Part shown: positions 7,265-16,248 of the stretch, in pieces
How positions within the stretch are numbered: the stretch's first letter is position 1
Layout: each line of letters begins with the position of its first letter
NCBI GenBank assembly: GCA_013204345.1
Contig: JABMOB010000005.1
Coordinates: forward strand, 1-52,522
Length of the DNA stretch: 52,522 nucleotides
Origin: Parcubacteria group bacterium
GTDB lineage: Bacteria > Patescibacteriota > Minisyncoccia > Phycocordibacterales > JABMOB01
Reading direction: 5' to 3'
Made by a program: the position numbers and the translations under genes
Notes under the pieces: model-generated
The model's input: only the letters and a program-made list of their open reading frames with translations
The model's database searches: none
Told to the model about the DNA's origin: nothing

Positions 7265-10132
7265 TTACGTTGCATCAGGATCAAGACCTTCGCTTGTGAT
7301 AATCTGCTCGAGTTCTTCAACTTTTTTCTTATCTACGAATTTCTGCCAATCTTCATCAACTACTGAATGAACATCAAGGGTGGTAATGAATTGATTGATG
7401 AGTTCCTTCTTATTTCGCAATTCAACGCTCGAATCTATTGCTTTGTTTATATCAAGCAAGAGCTCACGATCGCTCGTGTGGCCTTCGTGGTATTTTTTAA
7501 TGAGATCCAGCACATAGTCGATGTTTATCTCAACTTGCTTGATCAACTCCATCTCGAAGACCACGTCATCATTAACATTTTCCTTAGCATCTTCTACACC
7601 CTTACGAAATTCGTTATAGAGATCAATGTATGCACTATGATAGTCCTGGATATCACGTTCGGATAGTATTTCATTACCAGCAAACTCATCGAATGTTGTT
7701 AGAATGTTCCGCACTCGCAAAATTGCACTGTATAGCTTGATGAAGTCTTTCTGATTTTGTTCGCCTATAATGCGTTCACCAACTGGAAACTTTTCCAATA
7801 GCTCTGAAACTAAACTTGCATATCCGCGCACTTCTTTATCGCCATCTTTGTAACCGTTGTAGTAGTCGGCGTATGCTTTCAAGAGCACCACACCGCTAGC
7901 TTCCTTATCACCAAAAAGAGCAATGGATTCATTGGTTGCTTTTTCAAGGTTTCGGAAACATACAATATTTCCAAAAGTTTTTACGCTGTTGAGGATTCGA
8001 TTGGTACGTGAGTAAGCTTGCAATAGTCCATGTAAGCGTAGATTCTTATCCACCCATAATGTATTGAGTGTTGTAGCATCAAAACCAGTCAAAAACATAT
8101 TAACCACGATAAGCACATCGATTTCTCGGTCCTTCACTCTCTGACTTACATCCTTGTAATAGTTTTGGAATTTATCGGAAGAAGTATCATATGACGTTCC
8201 AAACATCGTATTGTAGTCAGCAATAGCGCTCTCTAGGAAGTCTCTTGAGCTTACATCCAATCCAGCCGTATCCTCTGAGTTTTCATCAACCATTCCATCC
8301 GCATCTTCGTCGTTTACACCAAAACTATAAATTGTCGCTACTTTGAGTTTTTTATCACTCGGCACCTCAGCTAATTGTTTTTTAAACTCAGCATAGTATT
8401 TCTTTGCTACGTCAATTGACGAGACAGCAAAAATTGAATTGAATCCAGCCAATCTTCGATCCTTTAATTTATAGAAACTATTACGTTTAGTTTTCTGATC
8501 GAAATGTTCACGTATGTAGCTAACAATATTCGTTAAGCGTTCCGGTGCAGCAAGTACCGCCTCACGATCAATATCGCTCACTTTTTTATCTTCAATATTT
8601 TCTGCTTCGCGGACCGTCGATACATAATCAACCTTAAACGGCAGAACATTCTTATCGGCGATTGCATCTACGATAGTGTAGGTGTGCAATTTTTCACCAA
8701 AGGCTTGCTCGGTGGTTTTCAGATCTGGTCGGCCACCTGAAGATGAATTTATTGCAAAAATTGGTGTACCAGTAAAACCGAATAGATGATAATTCTTGAA
8801 GGTCTTGGTAATTGCCGCATGCATGTCACCAAACTGAGAACGATGGCATTCGTCGAATATAAGGACCACATGATCATCAAAGATAGTATGCCCAGTATTA
8901 CGTCCAATAAATCTATCCAACTTCTGAATAGTGGTGATAATAATTCGTGAATTTGGATTCTCTAGTTGCTTCGCTAGGATGGCTGTACTGGTATTACTAT
9001 TTGCCGCACCCTTTTCAAACTTGTCGTATTCACGCATTGTTTGATAATCCAAATCCTTTCGATCCACGACGAATACGACCTTATCAACATAAGCCAATTT
9101 ACTTACCATTTGTGCTGTCTTAAAGCTGGTGAGTGTTTTCCCTGATCCTGTCGTATGCCAAATGTATCCACCAGCCTCTACAGTGCCGAGCTTCTTGTAG
9201 TTTGTACTGACTTCGATACGGTTAAGTATTCTTTCTGTTGCAACTATCTGGTATGGTCGCATTACCAAAAGCTGACGGTCTGTGGTGAACACGCAGTATT
9301 TGGTCAAAATATTCAAAAGCGCGTGCTTTGCAAAAAATGTCTTAGCAAAATCCATCACGTCTGTAATCGGGCGGTTAGTGGCATCTGCCCACCAACTTGT
9401 GAACTCAAAACTATTGCTTGAGCGTTTACCTTTTTTCGCAGCACCTTCACTTGATTCTTTAACATGCTGAGAACGAGTGGTGTTGCTGTAGTATTTCGTA
9501 TGTGTGCCGTTTGAAATGATGAATAGCTGAACATACTCAAAAAGTCCTGATGCTGCCCAGAAACTCTCACGCTGATAACGATTGATCTGATTAAATGCTT
9601 CCTGGATAGCCACACCACGACGCTTGAGCTCGATATGCACGAGAGGTAGTCCATTTACGAGGACCGTCACGTCGTAACGATTAGCACGCTGACCATCTTC
9701 TGTGGCGTATTGATTTATAACCTGCAGACTGTTGTCATGAATATTATCCTTTTTGATAAGATAGATATTCTTTACGGATCCATCATCACGATTTAGATTC
9801 TTGATATGGTCTTCCTGGATAGTCGCTGTTTTATCTTCAATACTTTGATTTGGATTCGCAATCTCACTTTCAAAGAAATGGGTCCATTCGGTATCAGTAA
9901 ATTCAAAATCATTAAGCTTTTCTAGTTGCTTGCGTAAGTTGACCGCGAGATCCTCTTCGGATGTGATAGTCACATACTCATATGCCTGAGTTTCTAGTTG
10001 CTTGATAAAAGCACGCTCGAGATCTGCTTCGCTTTGATAATGCGCAACTCGAACGCCGTCCGGTGTATATTCCGAGACAACGGTACTTTGAGTATTTTCC
10101 GCAACTAGATTGTATTTATTATTAATTGACAT
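7265..10132 (-). CDS. hsdR: Type I restriction endonuclease subunit R; homology continues in frame to 7073 past a TAA
   Basis: HTTGSGKTLTSFKTA, LIFDECHRSQFGD, FGFTGTPIF motifs; operon with hsdS and hsdM. Confidence 0.93.
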   Translation of the reverse strand: MSINNKYNLVAENTQSTVVSEYTPDGVRVAHYQSEADLERAFIKQLETQAYEYVTITSEEDLAVNLRKQLEKLNDFEFTDTEWTHFFESEIANPNQSIEDKTATIQEDHIKNLNRDDGSVKNIYLIKKDNIHDNSLQVINQYATEDGQRANRYDVTVLVNGLPLVHIELKRRGVAIQEAFNQINRYQRESFWAASGLFEYVQLFIISNGTHTKYYSNTTRSQHVKESSEGAAKKGKRSSNSFEFTSWWADATNRPITDVMDFAKTFFAKHALLNILTKYCVFTTDRQLLVMRPYQIVATERILNRIEVSTNYKKLGTVEAGGYIWHTTGSGKTLTSFKTAQMVSKLAYVDKVVFVVDRKDLDYQTMREYDKFEKGAANSNTSTAILAKQLENPNSRIIITTIQKLDRFIGRNTGHTIFDDHVVLIFDECHRSQFGDMHAAITKTFKNYHLFGFTGTPIFAINSSSGGRPDLKTTEQAFGEKLHTYTIVDAIADKNVLPFKVDYVSTVREAENIEDKKVSDIDREAVLAAPERLTNIVSYIREHFDQKTKRNSFYKLKDRRLAGFNSIFAVSSIDVAKKYYAEFKKQLAEVPSDKKLKVATIYSFGVNDEDADGMVDENSEDTAGLDVSSRDFLESAIADYNTMFGTSYDTSSDKFQNYYKDVSQRVKDREIDVLIVVNMFLTGFDATTLNTLWVDKNLRLHGLLQAYSRTNRILNSVKTFGNIVCFRNLEKATNESIALFGDKEASGVVLLKAYADYYNGYKDGDKEVRGYASLVSELLEKFPVGERIIGEQNQKDFIKLYSAILRVRNILTTFDEFAGNEILSERDIQDYHSAYIDLYNEFRKGVEDAKENVNDDVVFEMELIKQVEINIDYVLDLIKKYHEGHTSDRELLLDINKAIDSSVELRNKKELINQFITTLDVHSVVDEDWQKFVDKKKVEELEQIITSEGLDPDAT

Positions 10133-11360
10133 ATTCGTTGAATGTTAGAAGTTTACTTCGATAGTATTCGTATTGGGACCGGCGAGCCTGAAGTTCGGCT
10201 GGCAAACCTATTGAAATGTTGTTTGTAAGAACATCAAAATTATCTAGAATTGATACGATTCTTTCTTGCTCTTTTAATGATGGAATGGGAATTTTGAAAT
10301 TTAATATCTTATCAGCCTTAACGCGAGTAACCTTGGCACCTTGAGCATATTTCTCCTTAAATTTATGAAAATTTGTGGTCTGTAAAAGATACGTAATGAA
10401 TTTTGTATTTTGGTTATGACGAAATGCAAACATATCACCACTGATACAAATTTCGCCACCTAACCATCCTAGTGGTTTACACACGTCTTCAATATTTTCG
10501 CTAACTCCAGCAATCAAAACGTCTCCTTTCTGGGCCTTCTTTAATTTCTTTGCTAATTCCGGAGACACAAACGACTTTGTTTTGTCTGCAAAAGTTCCAT
10601 AATATGTATATATTTGACCGTAGTGAATACAACCAATACCACTCTCAGCAAAATCTTTCTTTTGTAATCCGTTACCTCTAATTAATGTCCCAATTTCTCC
10701 TAGAGTTTTATACTCAACTTCTTTAATATTTAGCAACTCATCCCTATAATATGAATACTGTTTCTTTCTAGCTTCTAGCTCAGCTTCTAGCTCAGCTTCT
10801 AGCTCAGCTTCTAGCTCAGTAAAACTATTAAGAATTTTGACAATTTCTTCCTGGACCGCAAGAGGTGGTAAGGGTATTTTAAATTTCTTAACATCACTAT
10901 CTGAAATAGCTGGATAACTTGCACCTTTCTGCGTTGCTTCAACATAGTCATAAAAAGTAGATGTTCCGATCAAATGAAAAATGAAACTGGTGATCACCTT
11001 ATCTTTTTTTGGTCTCAACACACAGAATCCTGTGCTACAAATCTGTCCATCATATTCTTCATTGATAACACAAAAACGTTTTAATGTTGGACGTGTTGTA
11101 CCGAAAATAACATCGCCTTTATTAACTATCTTTTGTGCTCGACTAGGCGCTATCTTTCTATCTATAGTTTGAACCTCTGAAACAACATGAGTGACTCTAT
11201 CTACAGATGACAAATCAATGTATTTAAATGATTGCTCAATATTACTCGACCAATTGATATTTGCGGTTGGTTTACAAACCTTACCAAGCTCAACAAACTC
11301 AACCCCTTTAGGGCAGATCTCGGAAATTAGCTTTTCAATTTTGTTTAGATGTTTAGTCAT
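10122..11360 (-). CDS. hsdS: Type I restriction-modification specificity subunit S
   Basis: Two TRD halves with 'IPLPPLAVQEEIVKILNSF' and 'IPIPSLKEQERIVSILDNF'; central AELEAELEAELEAELEA linker; 4-nt overlap with hsdM. Confidence 0.93.
   Translation of the reverse strand: MTKHLNKIEKLISEICPKGVEFVELGKVCKPTANINWSSNIEQSFKYIDLSSVDRVTHVVSEVQTIDRKIAPSRAQKIVNKGDVIFGTTRPTLKRFCVINEEYDGQICSTGFCVLRPKKDKVITSFIFHLIGTSTFYDYVEATQKGASYPAISDSDVKKFKIPLPPLAVQEEIVKILNSFTELEAELEAELEAELEARKKQYSYYRDELLNIKEVEYKTLGEIGTLIRGNGLQKKDFAESGIGCIHYGQIYTYYGTFADKTKSFVSPELAKKLKKAQKGDVLIAGVSENIEDVCKPLGWLGGEICISGDMFAFRHNQNTKFITYLLQTTNFHKFKEKYAQGAKVTRVKADKILNFKIPIPSLKEQERIVSILDNFDVLTNNISIGLPAELQARRSQYEYYRSKLLTFNEYVN
10770..10817. 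repeat. Tandem repeat, 4 x 12 bp (AGCTTCTAGCTC) within hsdS
   Basis: Four exact units at 10770, 10782, 10794 and 10806; in frame, encoding repeated AELE. Confidence 0.95.
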
Positions 11361-12943
11361 TTGATTTCTTCAATGTCACTGACAATTTCATCAATGGCTG
11401 TACGCAACTTGTTCTGTCGTGCAACAATTTCGGCAATGTTCAGATTAAGTGCTTTAATATCAATCGCCTCACGAGTATCTTTTGCGGTAACATAATTTGA
11501 TACAGTGAGATTGTAATCACTTTCAGCAATGGTTTTGTTATCGACAAGTTTGGCATAATATTCATTATCTTTTCGGACAGTAAATGCTTCTAAAATCTTT
11601 TTACGATTTTCATCGGTCAATTTATTTTTATTTCCACCACGAACAAATTCAGCAGAGGCATCAATGAACAGAGTTTTATTATCTTTCTTACTCTTTTTAA
11701 GGACGATGATACAAGTTGCAATACCTGTACCAAAGAAGAGATCTGGAGGAAGCTGAATAACAGCATCAATGTAATTATTATCTACGAGATATTTACGAAT
11801 CTTACCCTCTGCACCGCCTCGATATAGAACTCCGGGGAAATTAACGATTGCTGCAGTACCACTTGTAGAGAGCCATGTGAGCATATGCATGGTAAAAGCC
11901 AGGTCGGCTTTACTCTTTGGTGCTAGGACTCCAGCCGGTGAAAAACGTGGATCATTAATGAGTAGTGGATTAGCATCACCATCCCACTTAATTGAGTAGG
12001 GTGGATTGGAAACAATGGCATCAAAAGGCTCGTCATCCCAATGCTTTGGATCTGTGAGCGTATCTCCATGAGCAATATCAAAATGATTGTAGTTGATATC
12101 GTGCAAGAACATATTTATGCGACACAAGTTATAAGTGGTGAGATTGATTTCCTGTCCGTAAAAACCTAAACGCACATTGTCCTTACCGAGGACCTTAGCA
12201 AATTTAAGAAGGAGTGAACCTGAACCACAGGCTGGGTCATAAACTTTGTTTACTTCTTTTTTACCGACAGTTGTAATCTCTGCCAACAATTCGCTCACTT
12301 CTTGAGGGGTGTAAAATTCACCACCAGATTTACCAGCGTTCGAAGCATACATGGTCATGAGAAACTCATACGCATCACCGAAGGCGTCGATAGTGTTATC
12401 TGAGTACTTTCCAAGTCGGAGATCACCAATAGCTTCCAAGAGCTTGGTAAGTTTTTGATTTCGTCTTTCTACAGTGCCACCAAGCTTGTTGGAGTTTACA
12501 TCAATATCATCAAACAAACCCTTAAGATCATCTTCGCTATTGGCACCCTTTGCTGAGTTTTCAATATTTCTAAATACTGATTTTATTGTCTCATTAAGAT
12601 TTGCATCATTTCGAGCATTTTTACAAACGTTTACAAAAAGCTCACTTGGTAAAACATAGAATCCTTTTTCTTTTACCGTATCAGAGCGGCCAAACTCAGC
12701 TTGTTTATCGGAGAGTGATGCATAGTCAAAATCTTTCTTACCCGCACGACGTTCATCTGCATTTATGTAGTTAGTTAAATTCTCACTAATGAAGCGATAA
12801 AAAAGCATGCCGAGAACATATGACTTGAAATCCCAACCATCGACGCTACCACGAAGATCATTGGCAATCTGCCAAATAGCACGATGTAATTCTGTGCGTT
12901 CCTGCTCTTTGGTCATATTTAGATTTAGGTCTTTGTTGCTCAT
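11357..12943 (-). CDS. hsdM: Type I DNA methyltransferase subunit M
   Basis: GGEFYTPQEVSELLAE, VYDPACGSGSLLLKF, DAIVSNPPYSIKW motifs; start MSNKDLN at 12943. Confidence 0.95.
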   Translation of the reverse strand: MSNKDLNLNMTKEQERTELHRAIWQIANDLRGSVDGWDFKSYVLGMLFYRFISENLTNYINADERRAGKKDFDYASLSDKQAEFGRSDTVKEKGFYVLPSELFVNVCKNARNDANLNETIKSVFRNIENSAKGANSEDDLKGLFDDIDVNSNKLGGTVERRNQKLTKLLEAIGDLRLGKYSDNTIDAFGDAYEFLMTMYASNAGKSGGEFYTPQEVSELLAEITTVGKKEVNKVYDPACGSGSLLLKFAKVLGKDNVRLGFYGQEINLTTYNLCRINMFLHDINYNHFDIAHGDTLTDPKHWDDEPFDAIVSNPPYSIKWDGDANPLLINDPRFSPAGVLAPKSKADLAFTMHMLTWLSTSGTAAIVNFPGVLYRGGAEGKIRKYLVDNNYIDAVIQLPPDLFFGTGIATCIIVLKKSKKDNKTLFIDASAEFVRGGNKNKLTDENRKKILEAFTVRKDNEYYAKLVDNKTIAESDYNLTVSNYVTAKDTREAIDIKALNLNIAEIVARQNKLRTAIDEIVSDIEEIK

Positions 12944-12947
12944 ATAA

Positions 12948-13136
12948 TTATTTTTGTATTTCCTCGTAGTCCTCTGGATTACCAAGAACCCTTACAAGGT
13001 CCTTAGACCCATCGACAGAAATAGCCCCACATTTACATGGAGTTAAACCGCCTCGAGTTTCAAAGTGAATCTCAGTGCCACACTTCTTGCACTTGATGTA
13101 GGTTTCTATTTTGTTTTGGTTTGCAACGGGATTCAT
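12948..13136 (-). CDS. Small zinc-ribbon protein
   Basis: 62 aa: IKCKKCGTEIHFETRGGLTPCKCGAISVDG; between abiEii-like gene and hsdM on the same strand. Confidence 0.65.
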   Translation of the reverse strand: MNPVANQNKIETYIKCKKCGTEIHFETRGGLTPCKCGAISVDGSKDLVRVLGNPEDYEEIQK

Positions 13137-13140
13137 ATAA

Positions 13141-13836
13141 TTATTTTTCGTTACTGTGCATTAATTTCAATTGAAAGATGGTATCTGCTTTTAACTTTGC
13201 GCGCGCAGAGTCTTTCTGTGAATCAGTGAGTAATTCTCCAAGACCATCCAAAATATGCTTGTTATCCATTTTTTCAAGCATATCAATACACTTTTCCAAT
13301 GCCTCTTTATAAGAAACTCCTGATCGTTCCTCTACGATCTTTCGGTTGATTGGCCAGTTATTCTTTGCAAAGTACTGCACATCAAAAATATCTCGACTTG
13401 TTTTACCAATTCTCTCAAGCATCGCCATCAACTTGTGAGCAAACATATCTTCTTTGATCATAACAAGCATTGAGATACCAAGGTAAGTCTTCATTTCATA
13501 CTTTGATCCGAACTTACGAAGATTGACCTCAACCTTAATCTGTTGAGCATTTGCCTCGTAAGAAACTACATTTTTTAAATTACTTTTTTGTATATAAGAT
13601 TCTGTAATTTTCCCATACGTACCAATGATTTGGTTTATCTTTTCAAATACTTCGTTTTCCGCTGTTTCATCCAATAAGTCAAAATCCAAGTCCACAGAAT
13701 GTCTTGGTAAGTCATAAAACATCATAGCAGCAGTACCACCCTTGAATCCTAAGTGTGGCGCGATAGAAGTATCAGAATAAATATCCTTCAAAATCTGCAA
13801 TAAAATATTTTTATGTTTTGAGTAGTCTAATGTCAT
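13141..13836 (-). CDS. AbiEii-family nucleotidyltransferase toxin
   Basis: HLGFKGGTAAMMFYDLPRHSVDLDFDLLDE (nucleotidyltransferase motif); overlaps upstream AbiEi-like ORF by 4 nt. Confidence 0.85.
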   Translation of the reverse strand: MTLDYSKHKNILLQILKDIYSDTSIAPHLGFKGGTAAMMFYDLPRHSVDLDFDLLDETAENEVFEKINQIIGTYGKITESYIQKSNLKNVVSYEANAQQIKVEVNLRKFGSKYEMKTYLGISMLVMIKEDMFAHKLMAMLERIGKTSRDIFDVQYFAKNNWPINRKIVEERSGVSYKEALEKCIDMLEKMDNKHILDGLGELLTDSQKDSARAKLKADTIFQLKLMHSNEK

Positions 13837-14417
13837 ATGGTTTTTTGATATTCTTTTACCTTCTTTTCCAAGCGCTTGTTATTATAAATCGGTAATATCT
13901 CCATCACTTTATTCCAATCCAATGAACGCAAATTATCAAAGTGATAATCCTTTGATACGTATACTCGGTCCAAAAAAGCACGCTCACGTGATGCTGTTGC
14001 AATACCGTTTGTATGTTCTATTCCTGCAGAGTTACTTAAAACATAATCCTTCATACGAACGAAGGTTATTTTTTGATCGCCAACAGTAATCTCTCGATTC
14101 ATATATGATGCGACAAAAATATTTCCGTAGTATTGAAAATTTACACCCTCTCTGGTTAAGATAGTTTCGAAGCTGATGTATGAGGGAGTGTATATACGTG
14201 TCGCTAATTCAAATCGATTGTAGTTTTTATCTTTAGCATAAAACCCTCTATGAACCCTGATCAATTTGCCAGTCTTAGCGTAATAGTTCAAACGGACCCT
14301 GACAGCCGATTCATTTTGTTCACCCCACAACAAAACCACATCTTTTGTAGAGAAGATGGTCTGGGTTGATCTTAATAAGATCTCTATAAATTCGCCTTTT
14401 GTGGGTTTATTATCCAT
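13833..14417 (-). CDS. AbiEi-like antitoxin (type IV TA / COG5340-type)
   Basis: N-terminal wHTH-like 'STKDVVLLWGEQNESAVRVRLNYYAKTGKLIRVHRGFYAKD', coupled to the nucleotidyltransferase gene; inverted repeat GTTAGttttaacCTAAC just upstream. Confidence 0.75.
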   Translation of the reverse strand: MDNKPTKGEFIEILLRSTQTIFSTKDVVLLWGEQNESAVRVRLNYYAKTGKLIRVHRGFYAKDKNYNRFELATRIYTPSYISFETILTREGVNFQYYGNIFVASYMNREITVGDQKITFVRMKDYVLSNSAGIEHTNGIATASRERAFLDRVYVSKDYHFDNLRSLDWNKVMEILPIYNNKRLEKKVKEYQKTI

Positions 14418-14571
14418 ATTGTTGCTGGAAGTTAGTTTTAACCTAACATCCAGTCACAATACTAGCACATTTCACCAAAATCAACAATAGTGTCAAATTC
14501 ACTACATTTAGGCAAAAAGTAGTGAATGGACCCCTGTTTTAGCCTTCTATTCACTAGTTTTTGATCTATAA

Positions 14572-15579
14572 TTAAAATAGTTTCGCCGAGTTAAATAGGA
14601 CACCGAAGGCTTCGCACCACGTAAGCACGTATGGATAGTCATTCACACTCACTCCCGCTGGAATCTCATAATTGATATTTCCTTCTGTAGCACGAACACG
14701 TCCAAGACTTACGAATTCTTTTGCATCAAGATCCTTTGCCAAATACACATAGATATCAGGACCATTGATGGTCTTGAAATTCTCATAGCGGATATACTTT
14801 TTACCATCCGCTTCAACTATACGAACTGTGCCAGAAGCAGGGTGGCCTGCCGTACCGATAACATTCATGGGTGCAGTTGGTTGAACTGAGGTTGTGCTTG
14901 AGGTGCTGTTGACCGCAGGGTTTAGATCGTCCACCTTGATATTTATAAAGAGTGGAGAGATTGTATAGTAAGCAAAAGAGAGGATTGCAATGCTAATGGG
15001 GATGCCTATTATATAAAAGAGTTTCTTTTTCATAGACATAAAGAAATTATTAACACTATTTTGATAACTATCAAAATATATTGCATGGCATGTATAACCG
15101 CCTACATTCTTTTGAAGATAGTCCTGGTGATAGCTTTCAGCTTTGTAAAAAATGCTGAGCGGTTCCAAAGTCGTTACTACTGGATCCTTCCAGCGTTTTG
15201 ATTTGTTCACGATGTCGATGAAGTCTTCTCCTTCCTTTTTCTCTTCTTCATTTCCATAGAAAATAGCAGAGCGGTAGGACGTGCCTCGATCGCCACCTTG
15301 CTGATTAAGCGTTGTGGGATTATGAATCTGAAAGAAGAAGTCGAGAAGATTTTTATACGATGTCTTTGTTGAGTCATATTCAATCTCTACAGCTTCGGCG
15401 TGGCCTGGGTGATTATCATAGGTTGGGTTCTCATTCTTTCCACCGGTATATCCAACCTCGGTAGCAATAACGCCAGGCTGGGTTCTGATCAGATCTTCAA
15501 GTCCCCAGAAACATCCACCTGCGAGTACGATTTTTTTGTTTATTTTTTCAGTCATATTATTTTGCATCAAAATTTTCAA
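14572..15579 (-). CDS. msrA: MsrA peptide-methionine sulfoxide reductase fused to a membrane-anchored DM13-like domain
   Basis: MsrA: VLAGGCFWGLEDLIRTQPGV..GYTGGKNENPTY..GHAEAVEIEYD..SYHQDYLQKN; then TM KKKLFYIIGIPISIAILSFAYYTI and DM13-like GTAGHPASGTVRIVEADGKKYIRYENFKTINGPDIYVYLAKD..YPYVLTWCEAFGVLF. Confidence 0.85.
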   Translation of the reverse strand: MKILMQNNMTEKINKKIVLAGGCFWGLEDLIRTQPGVIATEVGYTGGKNENPTYDNHPGHAEAVEIEYDSTKTSYKNLLDFFFQIHNPTTLNQQGGDRGTSYRSAIFYGNEEEKKEGEDFIDIVNKSKRWKDPVVTTLEPLSIFYKAESYHQDYLQKNVGGYTCHAIYFDSYQNSVNNFFMSMKKKLFYIIGIPISIAILSFAYYTISPLFINIKVDDLNPAVNSTSSTTSVQPTAPMNVIGTAGHPASGTVRIVEADGKKYIRYENFKTINGPDIYVYLAKDLDAKEFVSLGRVRATEGNINYEIPAGVSVNDYPYVLTWCEAFGVLFNSAKLF

Positions 15580-15973
15580 AGCATACAGAATTCATGCAGT
15601 ATCTTTTACCAGTCTGCGTTGGACCGTCATTAAATACATGCCCGAGGTGAGAGTTGCACACAGCACATACTGTCTCGGTCCGCGTCATACCATAAGAGGT
15701 ATCATCAATGTTCTTTACCGCACCAGGAAGCGCTTCATCAAAGCTTGGCCAGCCAGTACCAGAATCAAACTTTGCCTCTGCCTTAAAGAGCGGGTTGCCA
15801 CACGCAGCACACTTATAGAAACCATCTTTGTCAGGATGAATTAATTTTCCTGAAAAAGGTGCCTCTGTGCCTTTCTGCCGCAAAACATCATATTGCTCAG
15901 GTGTTAGTTTCTTCTTGAATTCTTCTTCATTTTTAGGCATGTTGTCATTCGTATAATTTATATTATTATTCAT
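15557..15973 (-). CDS. msrB: Peptide-methionine (R)-S-oxide reductase MsrB
   Basis: YKCAACGNPLFKAEAKFDSGTGWPSF..GHVFNDGPTQTGKRYCMNSVCFEN. Confidence 0.95.
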   Translation of the reverse strand: MNNNINYTNDNMPKNEEEFKKKLTPEQYDVLRQKGTEAPFSGKLIHPDKDGFYKCAACGNPLFKAEAKFDSGTGWPSFDEALPGAVKNIDDTSYGMTRTETVCAVCNSHLGHVFNDGPTQTGKRYCMNSVCFENFDAK

Positions 15974-15998
15974 ACTTATTTTTGTAATTTTTAAATAA

Positions 15999-16235
15999 TT
16001 AAGCAATACCAAGCATTTGTTTCAATCTCGACTCGTCAAAGCCAGTTATCATTTCATTGTCGACAAAAATAACCGGCACGCCCATCTGTCCACTTTTCTC
16101 TAACATCTCTGTGCGTTTGGCTTTATCCGTTGAAACGTCATAGTCAGTAAACGCTACACTATTCTTTTTGAAGAATTCTTTAGCTGCGTGACAAAAGTGA
16201 CATGTTGGTGTTGAGTATATGGTTACGTTTTTCAT
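15999..16235 (-). CDS. Glutaredoxin-like protein
   Basis: MKNVTIYSTPTCHFCHAAKEFFKKN..GQMGVPVIFVDNEMITGFDESRL. Confidence 0.9.
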   Translation of the reverse strand: MKNVTIYSTPTCHFCHAAKEFFKKNSVAFTDYDVSTDKAKRTEMLEKSGQMGVPVIFVDNEMITGFDESRLKQMLGIA

Positions 16236-16248
16236 AGTATTTTAAGGA

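Noticed and set aside
9155-9654. ORFs 9155-9421 (+), 9282-9470 (+) and 9355-9654 (-) inside hsdR
   Set aside because: Out-of-frame ORFs inside a strongly supported conserved gene.
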